From: Thalassobaculum sp. OXR-137
GTDB taxonomy: Bacteria > Pseudomonadota > Alphaproteobacteria > Thalassobaculales > Thalassobaculaceae
NCBI RefSeq assembly: GCF_034377285.1
Contig: NZ_CP139715.1
Coordinates: 4,262,001 to 4,326,000, forward strand
Reading direction: 5' to 3'
DNA: 64,000 nt
Shown here: piece by piece, positions 44,597-54,800 of the stretch
Layout: each line of letters begins with the position of its first letter
How positions within the stretch are numbered: the stretch's first letter is position 1
The notes under the pieces: generated by a model
Told to the model about the DNA's origin: nothing
What the model saw: the letters and a program-made list of their open reading frames with translations, nothing else
The model's database searches: none
Program-made: the position numbers and the translations under genes

Positions 44597-45898
44597 TCAG
44601 GAATTTGCGACGGGCTTGATATCCTGGGTTCCGCGCCTGGCATCGAGCGCACTGTCCTCGAGATCGCAGTGCAGGGCGACGAAGGGGAATTCGGTCTTCA
44701 CCGCGTCGTGCATCCGGTGGGCGACCGTGCGCAGGGTGGCGTGCACCGTCTTGCCCGACCGCAGCTCGGCCACATAGGCCATCTGCCGCAGATCGTAGAC
44801 CACCCGGCACGGCACCAGCAGGCCGAGCGGCAGGTAGTTCTGGCGCTCCTCATCGGTGGTGGCGAGCGTCTCCGCCGCCGCCCGCAGCTCCGCCATCCGC
44901 GGCTCGACCGAGACACGGGTCGCCGCCGGCAGGCTCTCAAGATACCAGGGGTGGAAGCCGTGGGTCCAGCTCAGCAGCGGCATCTCGCAATAGCCGTTGC
45001 GGTGGCGCTGGATGTCGCGGAAGGACCCGAAATCCATCAGGAACTGGCACTCGAAGGAGGCGTAGGAGCCGGCCCGGCGCGGCAGCGGCTCGTATTTCGG
45101 CCGGTCGGTGAAGATCCGACGGTCCAGCAGGTCGATGCCCTCGCGATCGGCGGTGCAGACATAGGCGAAGGCCGGATGGTCGGGCTGTCCCCGGTAGTAC
45201 GCATCGCCGCCGGCGGTCATCGCCCGGTAGGCGGACTGGGCCGGGTAGTCCTTGTGGCTGAACGAGCCCGGATACTTCTCCTTCAGCTCGGCCAGGATCT
45301 TGGCCGCCACGTCGCGGGTCTCCGCCAGCGGATGCACCGCGAGGTCGCGCAGGTGATCGGCGGCCTGGCGCAGGTTGGTGGTCCAGGAGAGCTGGGAGTG
45401 GATTCCGGCCGGCAGGAAGCCGCGGGCGATGTCGAAGGCCCGGGCCTCCAGGGTCTTGGCCCAGACCCCTTCCTTCACCCCTTCCGGACAGGGCTGGGTG
45501 GCGGTCAGCTCCGCCAGGGTCTCGGCATTGACCTGGGCGTAGAGGTCGAGCCAGCCGCGGATGATCGCCTCGGACCCGGCGCTGCCCACCGGATCGCTGT
45601 GCCCCTGGGCGGAGAAGTCGAGGTAGCGGGTCGAGGTCTCCTGACCGAAATAGAGCGGCGTGTCCTGCACCGCCTTGCAGGTCAGAATGGACACATTCTC
45701 GATGAAGATGGTGGTGAAGCCACAGTCGCCGATCGATTCATGGCCGTAGCCGACATAGTAGCTTTCCATGAATTTGCGGAAGCCGCGCTCCTGGACGCGG
45801 GCGAGATGGTCGACGACGCTCGACGCCGACCGGCTGTACAGCGCCTGAAGCATGGCATTCGCCTCCGGCGCCACGCCGTCCTCGATCACGATCCGCAT
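44597..45898 (-). CDS. Double-length ThyX-like protein (FAD-dependent thymidylate synthase family)
   Basis: A 433-residue protein, about twice a normal ThyX subunit, with two ThyX-like halves. The N-terminal half has GYGHESIGDCGFTTIFIENV and YFGQETSTRYLDFS, corresponding to the ThyX helix and ExSxRY region. The C-terminal half has FLMDFGSFRDIQRHRNGYCE, with the RHR triplet near residue 297, and YVAELRSGKTVHATLR. The normal ThyX motif joins RHR and S-x-R-Y within 16 residues; here RHR is in one half and the ETSTRY part in the other. It is not certain that it makes dTMP. The ATG has GAGG upstream. It is divergent from the secretion operon. Confidence 0.8.
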   Translation of the reverse strand: MRIVIEDGVAPEANAMLQALYSRSASSVVDHLARVQERGFRKFMESYYVGYGHESIGDCGFTTIFIENVSILTCKAVQDTPLYFGQETSTRYLDFSAQGHSDPVGSAGSEAIIRGWLDLYAQVNAETLAELTATQPCPEGVKEGVWAKTLEARAFDIARGFLPAGIHSQLSWTTNLRQAADHLRDLAVHPLAETRDVAAKILAELKEKYPGSFSHKDYPAQSAYRAMTAGGDAYYRGQPDHPAFAYVCTADREGIDLLDRRIFTDRPKYEPLPRRAGSYASFECQFLMDFGSFRDIQRHRNGYCEMPLLSWTHGFHPWYLESLPAATRVSVEPRMAELRAAAETLATTDEERQNYLPLGLLVPCRVVYDLRQMAYVAELRSGKTVHATLRTVAHRMHDAVKTEFPFVALHCDLEDSALDARRGTQDIKPVANS

Positions 45899-46286
45899 TT
45901 CCGAAATCCTCGCGCGGCCCCACGTGCAACAGGATCGGTAGGCCGCCGACCGATCCGATCCGCAATATATAGCGGCGGATCACGACGCGCACCCCACTCG
46001 TAGATGGCCTCCCCTGTCGCCCGTCTCGCCGCCCCCTTCCCAACCTTCGGGTCGCAACGCAGGTCGGCGAATCGACTGAGGCGGGGCGAGGCGGGTGCCG
46101 CCCAACCCGGTTTCAGCACGAGGTCGTCCCCGAGATTGGAAGGCAGCGGACTCGCCCCAACGCTCAGGACCGAAATCGACCGAAAACGAATACACACAGA
46201 GAAACCAGGGCAATTGCATAAGAATTAGTTCAATTCACTTTGATTTGCGGTATGACTTCGACACTGGTGGGGGATGCTGGAACACA
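45899..46286. other. Intergenic region between the ThyX-like gene and the type I secretion operon
   Basis: These 388 bases hold no convincing gene. The first 300 bases are GC-rich. The last 90 become AT-rich (caattgcataagaattag) and contain the inverted repeat GAATT-N5-AATTC at 46222-46236, probably the promoter and operator region of the secretion operon. A frame continuing upstream from the ABC gene is open through the region but has no ribosome site or conserved sequence. Confidence 0.5.
46222..46236 (+). promoter_or_regulatory. Inverted repeat in the leader of the secretion operon
   Basis: GAATT agttc AATTC is a perfect 5-bp inverted repeat in an AT-rich island 50 bases before the first ABC gene. 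It is a candidate operator; no binding protein is known. Confidence 0.35.
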
Positions 46287-48017
46287 ATGATGGGCGCTGG
46301 CGAGGCAGGATTCGCAAAGGATATCGAGAGGATTCCGAGTGCGGCGACACCGTCCATCGTGCTGGCGTCGCTCATCTCCAATCTCATGGCCACCGGGCTG
46401 CCGATCGCGATCCTGATCATCTACGACCGGGTGCTGCCGAACGCGTCGGAGTATACGCTCAGCCTGCTGACCGTCGGCGTGCTCGGCGCCATCGCGATCG
46501 ACGTCGCCATCCGCATCGCCCGCGGCGCCATCGTCAGCCATCGGGCCGCCCGCTATAGCCATCGGGCGTTTCTCGGCGTCATGGAGAAGGTCTTCGCCGC
46601 CGACCCGCGCAGCTTCCAGGCGGAATCCACCGCCATGCACCTGGAGCGGCTGGCCGCCATCGACGCGATCCGGGAGTCCCGGGCCGGCTACCTGCCCCAG
46701 CTCATCGTCGATTTCCCGTTCTTCATCCTGTTCGTCGCCCTGGTCTTTCTGATCGGCGGACCGCTCGGCTTCGTGCTGCTGGCCTTCGTCGGCTTCACCG
46801 CCGTCGCCGCGATCCTCAGCGGCCTCACCGTGCGCAGCCGGATGGAGGCGCGCCAGGCGAACAACTCCGCCCAGTCAAACTTCCTGATGGAAGTGCTGAG
46901 CGGGGTGTCGACCATCAAGTCCTACGCCATGGAGCCGCTGATGAAGCGGCGCTACGAGCGGGTGATGGAGTCGAGCGCGACGATCACGGCCAACCTGATC
47001 CAGGGCAGCATCTCCGCCCAGGCGCTGACCAATCTGGTGACCCAGGCGGCCCAGATCGCCATCGTCGCCGCCGGCAGCCTCGCCGTGATCAACGGCAGCA
47101 TGACCATCGGCGGAATCGCGGCCTGCATGCTGCTGACCGGCCGGGCGCTGCAGCCGCTGAACCGGGCCTCGATGCTGTGGAGCCAGTATCAGTCCGTGCG
47201 CATCGCCAAGCAGCGCATCAAGGAACTGGCCGCCATGCCGACCATCGACAGCGGCGGCGGCATCGTGCGGGACTCGCTGCACGGCGCGCTGGAGTTCCGC
47301 GACGTGACCTTCAGCTATTCCAACGGCCGCCCCGTCTTCGAGAACCTGACCCTGGCGGTCGACGCCGCCGAGACCGTGCTGATCAGCACCCGGGGGAACT
47401 GGAGCGGGAAGTCCACCCTCCTGGCCCTGGCCGCCCATATCCTGCTGCCTGACAGGGGGTCGGTTCTCTACGACAACATCGAGGCCGAAGCGTTCGACGA
47501 CGAGTGGCTGCGCTCGCGCATCGCCTATCTCGGCCCGAACCCGTCGTTGTTCGAAGGCACGATCTTCGACAACATCACCGGCTTCGATCCGTCGCCGGAT
47601 CATATCGCCGAGGTCGAGGATGTGGCCGAGGAACTGGGCCTGACGGAGGCGGTCTCCAAGCTGCCCATGGGCTTCCAGACCGAGATACGGGCCGGTGCGG
47701 GCGACACCCTGCCGGCCTCGATCCGCCAGCAGATCCCGATCGTGCGGGCGCTGGCGCGGCAGCCCGACATCCTGCTGATGGACGAGTGCAACTCGAACCT
47801 GGACCGCGATGCGGACGACCGGTTCCGCGCCGCCCTTGCCCGCCGGCAGACCAGCACCACCATCCTGATGGCGACCCCGCGCCCGTCCTTCCAGGCGCTG
47901 GCCCATCGCGAGATCACCATCGGCGCCGATCCGCAGGCCGTCGGAGAGGACGGGGAGACGGCGCCGGTGGACGTGCATGCCGAACTTCGGGTGGTGAACG
48001 GCGGAGGCGGGGCATGA
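46287..48017 (+). CDS. Type I secretion ABC subunit with degenerate nucleotide-binding domain
   Basis: A 576-residue ABC exporter half: membrane domain at residues 15-300 (about six helices), ATPase domain from about 335. The ATPase motifs are eroded. The Walker A region reads TRGNWSGKST (369-377), where the first Gly is Arg; the signature is LPASIRQQ; the H-loop His is replaced by ATPRPS. Walker B (ILLMDECNSNLD) is kept. It probably pairs with the second ABC subunit (intact Walker A and H-loop) as a heterodimer, like RtxB/RtxE. No C39-like N-terminal domain is present. The start (ATG 46287 or 46290) follows GGGGG by about 13 bases. The next gene overlaps it by 4 bases. Confidence 0.88.
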   Translation: MMGAGEAGFAKDIERIPSAATPSIVLASLISNLMATGLPIAILIIYDRVLPNASEYTLSLLTVGVLGAIAIDVAIRIARGAIVSHRAARYSHRAFLGVMEKVFAADPRSFQAESTAMHLERLAAIDAIRESRAGYLPQLIVDFPFFILFVALVFLIGGPLGFVLLAFVGFTAVAAILSGLTVRSRMEARQANNSAQSNFLMEVLSGVSTIKSYAMEPLMKRRYERVMESSATITANLIQGSISAQALTNLVTQAAQIAIVAAGSLAVINGSMTIGGIAACMLLTGRALQPLNRASMLWSQYQSVRIAKQRIKELAAMPTIDSGGGIVRDSLHGALEFRDVTFSYSNGRPVFENLTLAVDAAETVLISTRGNWSGKSTLLALAAHILLPDRGSVLYDNIEAEAFDDEWLRSRIAYLGPNPSLFEGTIFDNITGFDPSPDHIAEVEDVAEELGLTEAVSKLPMGFQTEIRAGAGDTLPASIRQQIPIVRALARQPDILLMDECNSNLDRDADDRFRAALARRQTSTTILMATPRPSFQALAHREITIGADPQAVGEDGETAPVDVHAELRVVNGGGGA

Positions 48018-50149
48018 GCACCATGACCATCCGCGACGGACTCGCCGAGGCGCTGCGCCAGGAGGAGATGGGCCGGTTCGAACTGGCCTCGGACTTCGCG
48101 TCCTGCCTGATGCCGCTGCTCACCGCGCTCGGCTGGGTCCCGGATCCCGACAAGCTGCTGCGCGCCCTGCCCCATGTGGCCGAACGCATCGACCTGATCG
48201 ACTTCCGCAACGTCCTGGCCGAACTCGGCTATGTGAGCGTGCGGCATAAGGGCCGGGCCGCCGATATCGACGGGCGCCTGACGCCGTGCCTCTTCGTGTC
48301 GGAGACCGGCGTGCCGCTGGTGATCCTGACCCGCGTCGGCGGCGAGGTCACCGCCTTCGACAGCCGGACCCGCGAGGTGGTGCGGTTCCGCGCGGCCAAG
48401 GTGATCGGCTACTACTACACCTTCGCCCGCGACCAGCCGGAAGACGAGTCCGCCACGCCGGACACCTCCTTCGTCGGCACCTTGTTCCGCCGCTTCCGGC
48501 GCGAAATCACCATGGTGGCGATCACCAGCGTGATCGGCTCCCTGTTCGGCGTGATCGTGCCGATCTTCGTGATGACCGTGTACGACAGCGTCATCCCGGC
48601 CGCCTCGCCGGCCAGCCTCTACTGGCTGCTGCCGGGGGTGGCGCTGGCCCTGTTCGTCGATTTCTGCCTGCGCCAGATCCGCGGCGCCTCGGTCGCCCAT
48701 GTCGCCGGACGCATCGACTTCCTGCTGTCGACCGAAGTGTTCCGCAAGATCCTCTCCCTGCCGCCCAGCGGCGCCGAGGGCAACACGCTCGGCACCCAGC
48801 TCGCCCGGTTCCGCAACTTCCAGGGTCTGCGGGATGTCATGAACTCGCCGGTCATGACCCTGATCCTTGAGATTCCGCTGATCGTCACCTCGATCCTGGT
48901 GATCGCGCTGATCGCCCAGCCGATCGTGGTCGTGCCGCTGCTCGGCCTGGTGACCATCGGCTTCGTCGGCGCGCTGTTCGTCCCGGCGATCCAACGGGCG
49001 GAGCGCAACGCCGCGGCGGCCCGGGCGGCCCGCGACCAGGTGGCGACCGAAGTGATCTCCAAACAGCGCAGCATCCGGGCCACGGTGCTCGGCACCGCCT
49101 TCATGGACCGCCTGCGCCCGCTGTCCGCCCGCACCGCGCTGGAGCGCAACCGGGCGGCGCGGCTGAACACGGTCCTGCAGTCGCTGCTGCACGGCGTGCT
49201 GATGGCGACCGGGCTGATGACCCTCTTCTTCGGCGCCGAGGCGGTCATCGACCAGCGCATGACGACCGGCGCCCTGGTCGCCTCCATGGCCCTGGTCTGG
49301 CGTATTCTGGTCCCGGCCCAGGTCGGCTGCCAGAGCCTGCCGCGGCTGGTGCAGATGCGGGGCACCATCGCCCAGGTCGACCGGCTGATGCGCGCCAAGT
49401 CCGAAGACAGTTCGACCGATGCCCGGGTGTCCGATCACCGGTTCACCTCCAACATCGCCGTGCGCCGGGTCTCTGTGCGCTACAACCAGGAGGCCGATCC
49501 CGCCCTGCTCGCCGTCTCCCTGGACGTGAAGCCGGGCGAGATGGTGGCGCTGGTCGGGCCGAGCGGATCGGGAAAATCGACCCTGCTCAAGGTCATGGCC
49601 GGACTGCTTAAGCCGCAGGCGGGCACGATTTCCTTCGGCGGGGTGGAGATGCGCCATCTCGGGGCGGTCGAGCATCGCCGCAATATCGGCTACCTGTCCC
49701 AGAGCACCGACCTGTTCCACGGCACGATCGCCCAAAATCTGCGCCTCGCCCGTCCCGATGCCCCGTTCCAGGCGCTGCGCGACGCCTGCGACCGGGCCGG
49801 CGTGCTGGACGAGGTGGAGAGCCTGCCCGACGCCTTCGAAACGGTCATCGGCGACGAAAAGAGCGTCAGCCTGTCGGAGAGCTTCCGCCAGAAACTCTCC
49901 CTCGCCAGGATCTGGCTGAAGGACAGCCCGGTCATGCTGCTGGACGAGCCGGCCCAGAATCTCGACGACGCCGGCGACGCCGCCCTGACCCGCGAGCTGC
50001 AGGCCTTGAAGGGCCAGCGCACCATCTTCTTCGTGACGCACCGTCCGAGCGCCATGCGCCTGGCCGACCGCGTTTTCGAGCTCAACCAGGGGCGTCTCAC
50101 CGAGGCGAAGCGCGACTCCCTGACGATCTCCGGGATGCAGAACCCATGA
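48014..50149 (+). CDS. Type I secretion ABC subunit with C39-like domain
   Basis: A 711-residue exporter subunit. Residues 1-140 resemble the C39 peptidase-like domain of HlyB/RtxB exporters, without an obvious catalytic Cys-His pair, so it would dock rather than cleave substrate. The membrane domain spans about 155-440. The ATPase domain has Walker A GPSGSGKST (about 515-523), Walker B VMLLDEPAQNLD and H-loop FFVTHRPS. The signature, however, is SLSESFRQK instead of LSGGQ. It overlaps both neighbours by 4 bases, so the three genes are one operon. The convergent giant RTX gene is the likely substrate. Confidence 0.9.
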   Translation: MSTMTIRDGLAEALRQEEMGRFELASDFASCLMPLLTALGWVPDPDKLLRALPHVAERIDLIDFRNVLAELGYVSVRHKGRAADIDGRLTPCLFVSETGVPLVILTRVGGEVTAFDSRTREVVRFRAAKVIGYYYTFARDQPEDESATPDTSFVGTLFRRFRREITMVAITSVIGSLFGVIVPIFVMTVYDSVIPAASPASLYWLLPGVALALFVDFCLRQIRGASVAHVAGRIDFLLSTEVFRKILSLPPSGAEGNTLGTQLARFRNFQGLRDVMNSPVMTLILEIPLIVTSILVIALIAQPIVVVPLLGLVTIGFVGALFVPAIQRAERNAAAARAARDQVATEVISKQRSIRATVLGTAFMDRLRPLSARTALERNRAARLNTVLQSLLHGVLMATGLMTLFFGAEAVIDQRMTTGALVASMALVWRILVPAQVGCQSLPRLVQMRGTIAQVDRLMRAKSEDSSTDARVSDHRFTSNIAVRRVSVRYNQEADPALLAVSLDVKPGEMVALVGPSGSGKSTLLKVMAGLLKPQAGTISFGGVEMRHLGAVEHRRNIGYLSQSTDLFHGTIAQNLRLARPDAPFQALRDACDRAGVLDEVESLPDAFETVIGDEKSVSLSESFRQKLSLARIWLKDSPVMLLDEPAQNLDDAGDAALTRELQALKGQRTIFFVTHRPSAMRLADRVFELNQGRLTEAKRDSLTISGMQNP

Positions 50150-51504
50150 GCAATATCACCGTCTCCCCGCGTCCCGGACGTGCCGCCGGCACGCCAGCCG
50201 TGCGCCGCACCTCCTATCTCGCCCAGTCGATCCACCTGGAGGAGAGCAGTTCGCCGCGGCTGATCCGGCTGACGATCCTGCTGCTGGCGTTCGCCGTCGC
50301 CGGCGCGATCGTCTGGGCGGCGATGGCCCGGCTCGACCAGGTGGCGCGGGCCGACGGCAAGGTGATCCCGTCCTCCAACGTCACCGTGCTGCAGCACCTG
50401 GAAGGCGGGCTCGTCGAACAGGTGCTGGTGCGGCCCGGCGACATCGTCGAGCCCGGCCAGACCGTGATCAAGATGAGCGGTACGGGCGCCGGCTCCGAAC
50501 TGCGGCAGCTCCGCACCCGCGAGGCCTCCCTGGCGGCCCGGCTGGAGCGACTCTATGCCCAGATCCAGGACCGCGAACCCGACTTCTCGCCCTGGCGCGC
50601 GACCTATCCCGAACTGACCAAGGAGCAGAGCGAGCTCCTGGCGGCCAGCCGGGCGACCTCGAAGGACCGGATGCAGCTCTTCGACGAGCAGCTGAAGGAC
50701 CAGAACATCCAGCTCACCACCCTGCTCTCCCAGCGCAAGACCATCGAGGACAGCATCAAGCTGATCGAGGAGGAGGAGCGGCTGCGCAAGGAGCTGTTGG
50801 ACAAGGGGCTGACCCGGCGCTTCACCTATCTGGACGTGCTGCGCGACCTGAACCGTACCCGCGGCCAGCTTGTGCAGCTGGAAGGGCTGATCGCCCGCAA
50901 CCGCCAAGAGATCGCCGAGATCGAGGCCCGGCGGGTGTCGTTCGAGAGCACCAACGACAACCAGGCGCTGTCGGAGATCACCACGATCTCCGCCGAGCGG
51001 GCCGAGGTGGCGGAATCGATCAGCCGGTTCGAGGACCGCTTCGCCCGGCTCGACATCAAGTCGCCGATCCGCGGCGTGGTCCAGGACCTTACCGTGAGCG
51101 CACCCGGTTCGGTGATCGCGCCCGGAGCCGCGGTCGCGCAGATCGTGCCGATCGACGACGAGAACGTGGTGGAAGTGCTGCTGAACCCGAAGGACGTGGC
51201 CTTCGTCTCTCCGGGCCAGGAGGCCACGGTGCGGGTCACCGCCTATGACTTCGCCCAGTTCGGCGGCATGCCGGGCAAAGTGGAGCGGATCTCACCGACC
51301 ACGGTCGCATCCGGCACCGGCGCCAGCTTCTACACGGTGGTGATCCGGCTGGACCGCAACCATTTCGGCGAGGAGGCCGGCAAGCACATGATCCTGCCGG
51401 GCATGATCGTGCAGGCGGATATCCGCACCTCCGACCGCACCCTGCTGGATTACCTGGCCAAGCCGATCACCCGCGCCTTCCAGATCGGGTTTACGGAGCG
51501 GTAA
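50146..51504 (+). CDS. HlyD-family membrane fusion protein of the type I secretion system
   Basis: A 452-residue adaptor. A cytoplasmic N-terminus is followed by one membrane segment (about 41-65: RLTILLLAFAVAGAIVWAAM), a lipoyl-like half-motif VLQHLEGGLVEQVLVRPGD, a long coiled coil (about 115-310, rich in Glu/Arg/Leu heptads) and the second lipoyl half and beta-barrel (SPIRGVVQDL, VEVLLNPKDVAFVSPGQEA). It bridges the ABC pair to a TolC-type outer-membrane channel. No TolC gene is in the window. Its ATG overlaps the ABC stop (ATGA). Confidence 0.93.
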   Translation: MSNITVSPRPGRAAGTPAVRRTSYLAQSIHLEESSSPRLIRLTILLLAFAVAGAIVWAAMARLDQVARADGKVIPSSNVTVLQHLEGGLVEQVLVRPGDIVEPGQTVIKMSGTGAGSELRQLRTREASLAARLERLYAQIQDREPDFSPWRATYPELTKEQSELLAASRATSKDRMQLFDEQLKDQNIQLTTLLSQRKTIEDSIKLIEEEERLRKELLDKGLTRRFTYLDVLRDLNRTRGQLVQLEGLIARNRQEIAEIEARRVSFESTNDNQALSEITTISAERAEVAESISRFEDRFARLDIKSPIRGVVQDLTVSAPGSVIAPGAAVAQIVPIDDENVVEVLLNPKDVAFVSPGQEATVRVTAYDFAQFGGMPGKVERISPTTVASGTGASFYTVVIRLDRNHFGEEAGKHMILPGMIVQADIRTSDRTLLDYLAKPITRAFQIGFTER

Positions 51505-51510
51505 AGGCGG

Positions 51511-51540
51511 CCGGAAAGGTCGCCGCGCCTTTCCGGTTTT
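51511..51540 (+). terminator. Rho-independent terminator of the type I secretion operon
   Basis: A 9-bp perfect stem ccggaaagg / cctttccgg with an 8-base loop, followed by ttttctcctt, begins 7 bases after the HlyD stop. Confidence 0.8.
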
Positions 51541-51818
51541 CTCCTTCGGGAACTGCTCCCTGGGCAGGGGCCCGGCCATCCCCAGCCCGGAGGGCGGGAA
51601 ACCGCGTTTAAAGAAGAAGCGCGTTCCAACGTGGATCCGGGCACAAGGCCGAGAAGTGTCCAAGGATTATTGCGCCCGCGACCGGCCACGTCCGATCCCC
51701 GGCCCTGGGCCGGGACCGGAGCACCGCGTGCCGGGCCCGCCGGATCTCATCGACGCCGCGTCTACGCCCGGCGGTCCCGGCAGGGAGCCGGGACGCCGTC
51801 CGTGCCCGTAGAGAAGCC
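51541..51818. other. Convergent intergenic gap between the HlyD gene and the RTX gene
   Basis: No gene is seen. At about 51633-51660 the sequence gatccgggcacaaggccgag resembles one arm of the hairpin elements at 43032 and 43212, and ccccggccctgggccgggac at about 51697 is another short palindrome. This may be a decayed repeat copy. Confidence 0.4.
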
Positions 51819-54800
51819 TCACCCAAAGCCGGCGACCTGCATGTTGTCGTCGAGATCCTCGCCGGCGGGCGTCCCGCCGCCGGTATCTCCGCCGCCGCTA
51901 TCGCCGTCGTTCCAGCCGTCGCCAGCGCCATCGCCGCTCTCCCCGGCGCCGGCGCCCTCGCCACCATCGGTGATCGTATCGCCGCCGGCATCCTCGCTGA
52001 GCGAGACCCAGTCCTGGCTCTGCTCCGCGCCGCCGGATTCGACCTCGGCGAACAGGGCCGCGTCCTCGTCGGCGCCGTCACCGCCATAGAGCACATCGTC
52101 GTCATTGCCGCCGATCAGCGTGTCGTCGCCGTCGCCGCCGGCGACCGTATCCCGGCCGTTCCCGGCCGACAGGGTATCGTTCCCGTCGCCGCCGACCATC
52201 TGGTCGCTGTCGTTGCTGCCGTCAAGGAAGTCGTCGCCCGCCCCGCCGGAAAGGGTGTCGGCCCCGTTGCCGCCGGACAGCGTGTCGTTACCCTCCCCGC
52301 CGTCGAGCTGGTCGGCGTCCTGGCTGCCCTCCAGCCGGTCGTTGCCGGCCCCGCCGGAAAGCGTGTCGAGGCCGTTGCCGCCGGACAGCGTGTCGTTGCC
52401 CGCCCCGCCATCCAGCCGGTCGGCGTCGTTGCTGCCCTCAAGCTTGTCGTCGCCGGCCCCGCCGGAAAGCGTGTCGAGACCGTTACCACCGGACAGCGTG
52501 TCGTTGCCCGCCCCGCCGTCCAGCCGGTCGGCGTCGTGGCTGCCCTCGAGCTTGTCGTCGCCGGCACCGCCGGAGAGCGTGTCGAGGCCGTTGCCGCCGG
52601 ACAGGGTGTCGTTGCCCGCCCCACCGTCGAGCAGGTCGGCATCGTGGCTACCCTCCAACCGGTCGTTCCCGGCACCGCCGGAGAGCGTATCGAGGCCGTT
52701 GCCGCCTTTGAGAGTGTCGTCGCCCGCGCCGCCCTGGAGCGAGTCCGCCTCGTGGCTGCCGTCGAGCGAGTCGTTGCCGGCACCGCCGGACAGCGTGTCG
52801 CTGCCGTTGCCGCCGTTCAGCGTGTCGTCACCGGATCCGCCCGAGAGCAGGTCGTTGCCGTGGCTGCCGTTCAGCCGCTCGCCTTCGTTGCCGGCCTGCG
52901 GGGCCGGACCGACAGGGGCCGCACCCGAGACGATCCCGCCCCGGCCCCCGCCGCGGCCGGACGAGAAGCGCTCGCGGGCGATCTCCTCGTCGGATCCGCT
53001 ACCGCCTGCGCCATTGTTCGAGGAGCCGGTGTCGACATAGTCGGCACCCCCGGACCCGTTGCCGGCTCCGTTCGGGCCCGCACCGAATCTCAGGTCCGTC
53101 GTCTCTCCGTTGGTGGAGGTCGTGACCGACGCGAAATCGCCGTCCAGGGAGAAGGCCCCGTCGCCCTGACCGTCGCCGTCGAGATCGATGCTGACCTCGG
53201 TGGTGGTCCCATTTGAGTTCAGGACGACATTGTCGCCGCCGACGCTGGCGTTGATGCGGACGACGTCCTGGGTTTCGTAGTCGGTGATCCGGTCGCCATC
53301 GGTGGCCATGAACGTGTCGCGGCCGTTGCCGCCGATCATGGTGTCCGCGCCCGACCCGCCGTCGAGATAATCGTCGTTCTCGCCGCCATAGAGCGTGTCG
53401 GCGCCGGACCCGCCGTAGAGCCGGTCGGATCCGTTGCCGCCGACCAGAAGATCGTTGCCGTCCTCCTGCGGCGCCGGCGAGTCCTCTCCCGCATCGCCGG
53501 AGAGCGTGTCGTTCCCCGCGCCCCCGGTGAGGGTATCGGCTCCGGCATCGCCGGAGACGGTGTCGTTGCCGGCACCACCGGACAGGGTGTCGCTGCCCGC
53601 ATCGCCGGAGACGCTGTCGTTGCCGGCACCACCGCTCAGCGTGTCGCCGCCAGCATCGCCGGAGACGGTGTCGTTGCCCGACCCGCCGCTCAGCGTGTCG
53701 CCGCCCGCATCACCGGAGACGGTGTCGTTGCCGGCACCGCCGCTCAGCGTGTCGCCGCCCGCATCACCGGAGACGGTGTCGTTGCCAGCGCCGCCGCTCA
53801 GCGTGTCACCGCCCGCATCGCCGGACACGGTGTCGTTGCCGGCACCGCCGCTCAGCGTGTCGCCGCCCGCATCGCCGGAGACGCTGTCGTTCCCAGCGCC
53901 GCCGCTCAGCGTATCGCCGCCCGCATCGCCGGAGACGGTGTCGTTGCCGGCACCACCGGACAGGGTGTCGTCGCCCGCACCGCCGCTCAGGGTGTCCGCA
54001 CCGGCACCGCCCGTCAGCGTATCGTGGGCCCCGCCGCCGCTCAGGGTATCGGCGCCGTCGCCCTCCACCGGTTCCGGCCGGTCGTCGTCGATGGCGAGAT
54101 CCGCCGTGGCCGCCTCGTTGCGGGCGCCGTGCTCGTCTTCCACCACGACGCTGATGCGCGCCTCGCTGTCGCCGGACGGGGTCTCCGACAGGCTGAGCGA
54201 CACCGACCGCAGGGCCTCGGTGTAGCGCGAAGGCGGGGCGTCGCCCTCGAAGGTCACGACGACGCTGCCATCCTCCTGGGTCGCCACCGAGGCGGTGATC
54301 CCGCCGATCCCGGTGCCGACCGTAACCGTGCCCGCCCCGCCCAGATTTTCGATCCTGACTTCGGCGCGGCTGATGCTGTCCTCGCGGTCGGCATCGCTGA
54401 CGGTCACCTGGGACAGCAGTGCGATGCTGCCGGGACTGCCGTCGGCCGCGCCGGAGCCGACAGCGAGATCGGAGGCGTTGCGGCCGCCGCCGACGGTCGC
54501 GCCGTCGAACCCGCCGTCCTCGCCGATGGACAGGCTGACCGGCTGCACGCCGGTGACGACCGGGCCGCGGTTGAGGTCGGCGACCGCGCCGTCGACCACG
54601 AACTGGACGTCCTCGAAACTGTCGATGGTGAGGTCGAGCCCGTCGAAGCTCCGGCTGGTCTCGGAATCGGCCAGGCCGTCGCGGATGTCCTGGAAATGAT
54701 CCTTCAGCGCGAACAGATCGTCGCCTGCATTCCCCTCCAGGCGATCGGAGGAGACCTCCACCCGCAGGGTGTCGCGCCCCGACCCGCCCTGATAGCTGTC

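Noticed and set aside
46095-46286. N-terminal extension of the first ABC subunit (64 residues)
   Set aside because: The frame is open, but no ribosome site precedes the upstream start and the added sequence is unlike any exporter; the ATG at 46287 begins the conserved part.
47600-50041. An 813-codon minus-strand open frame opposite the second ABC subunit
   Set aside because: Shadow of the ABC gene: no motif, and the sense strand carries all ABC features.
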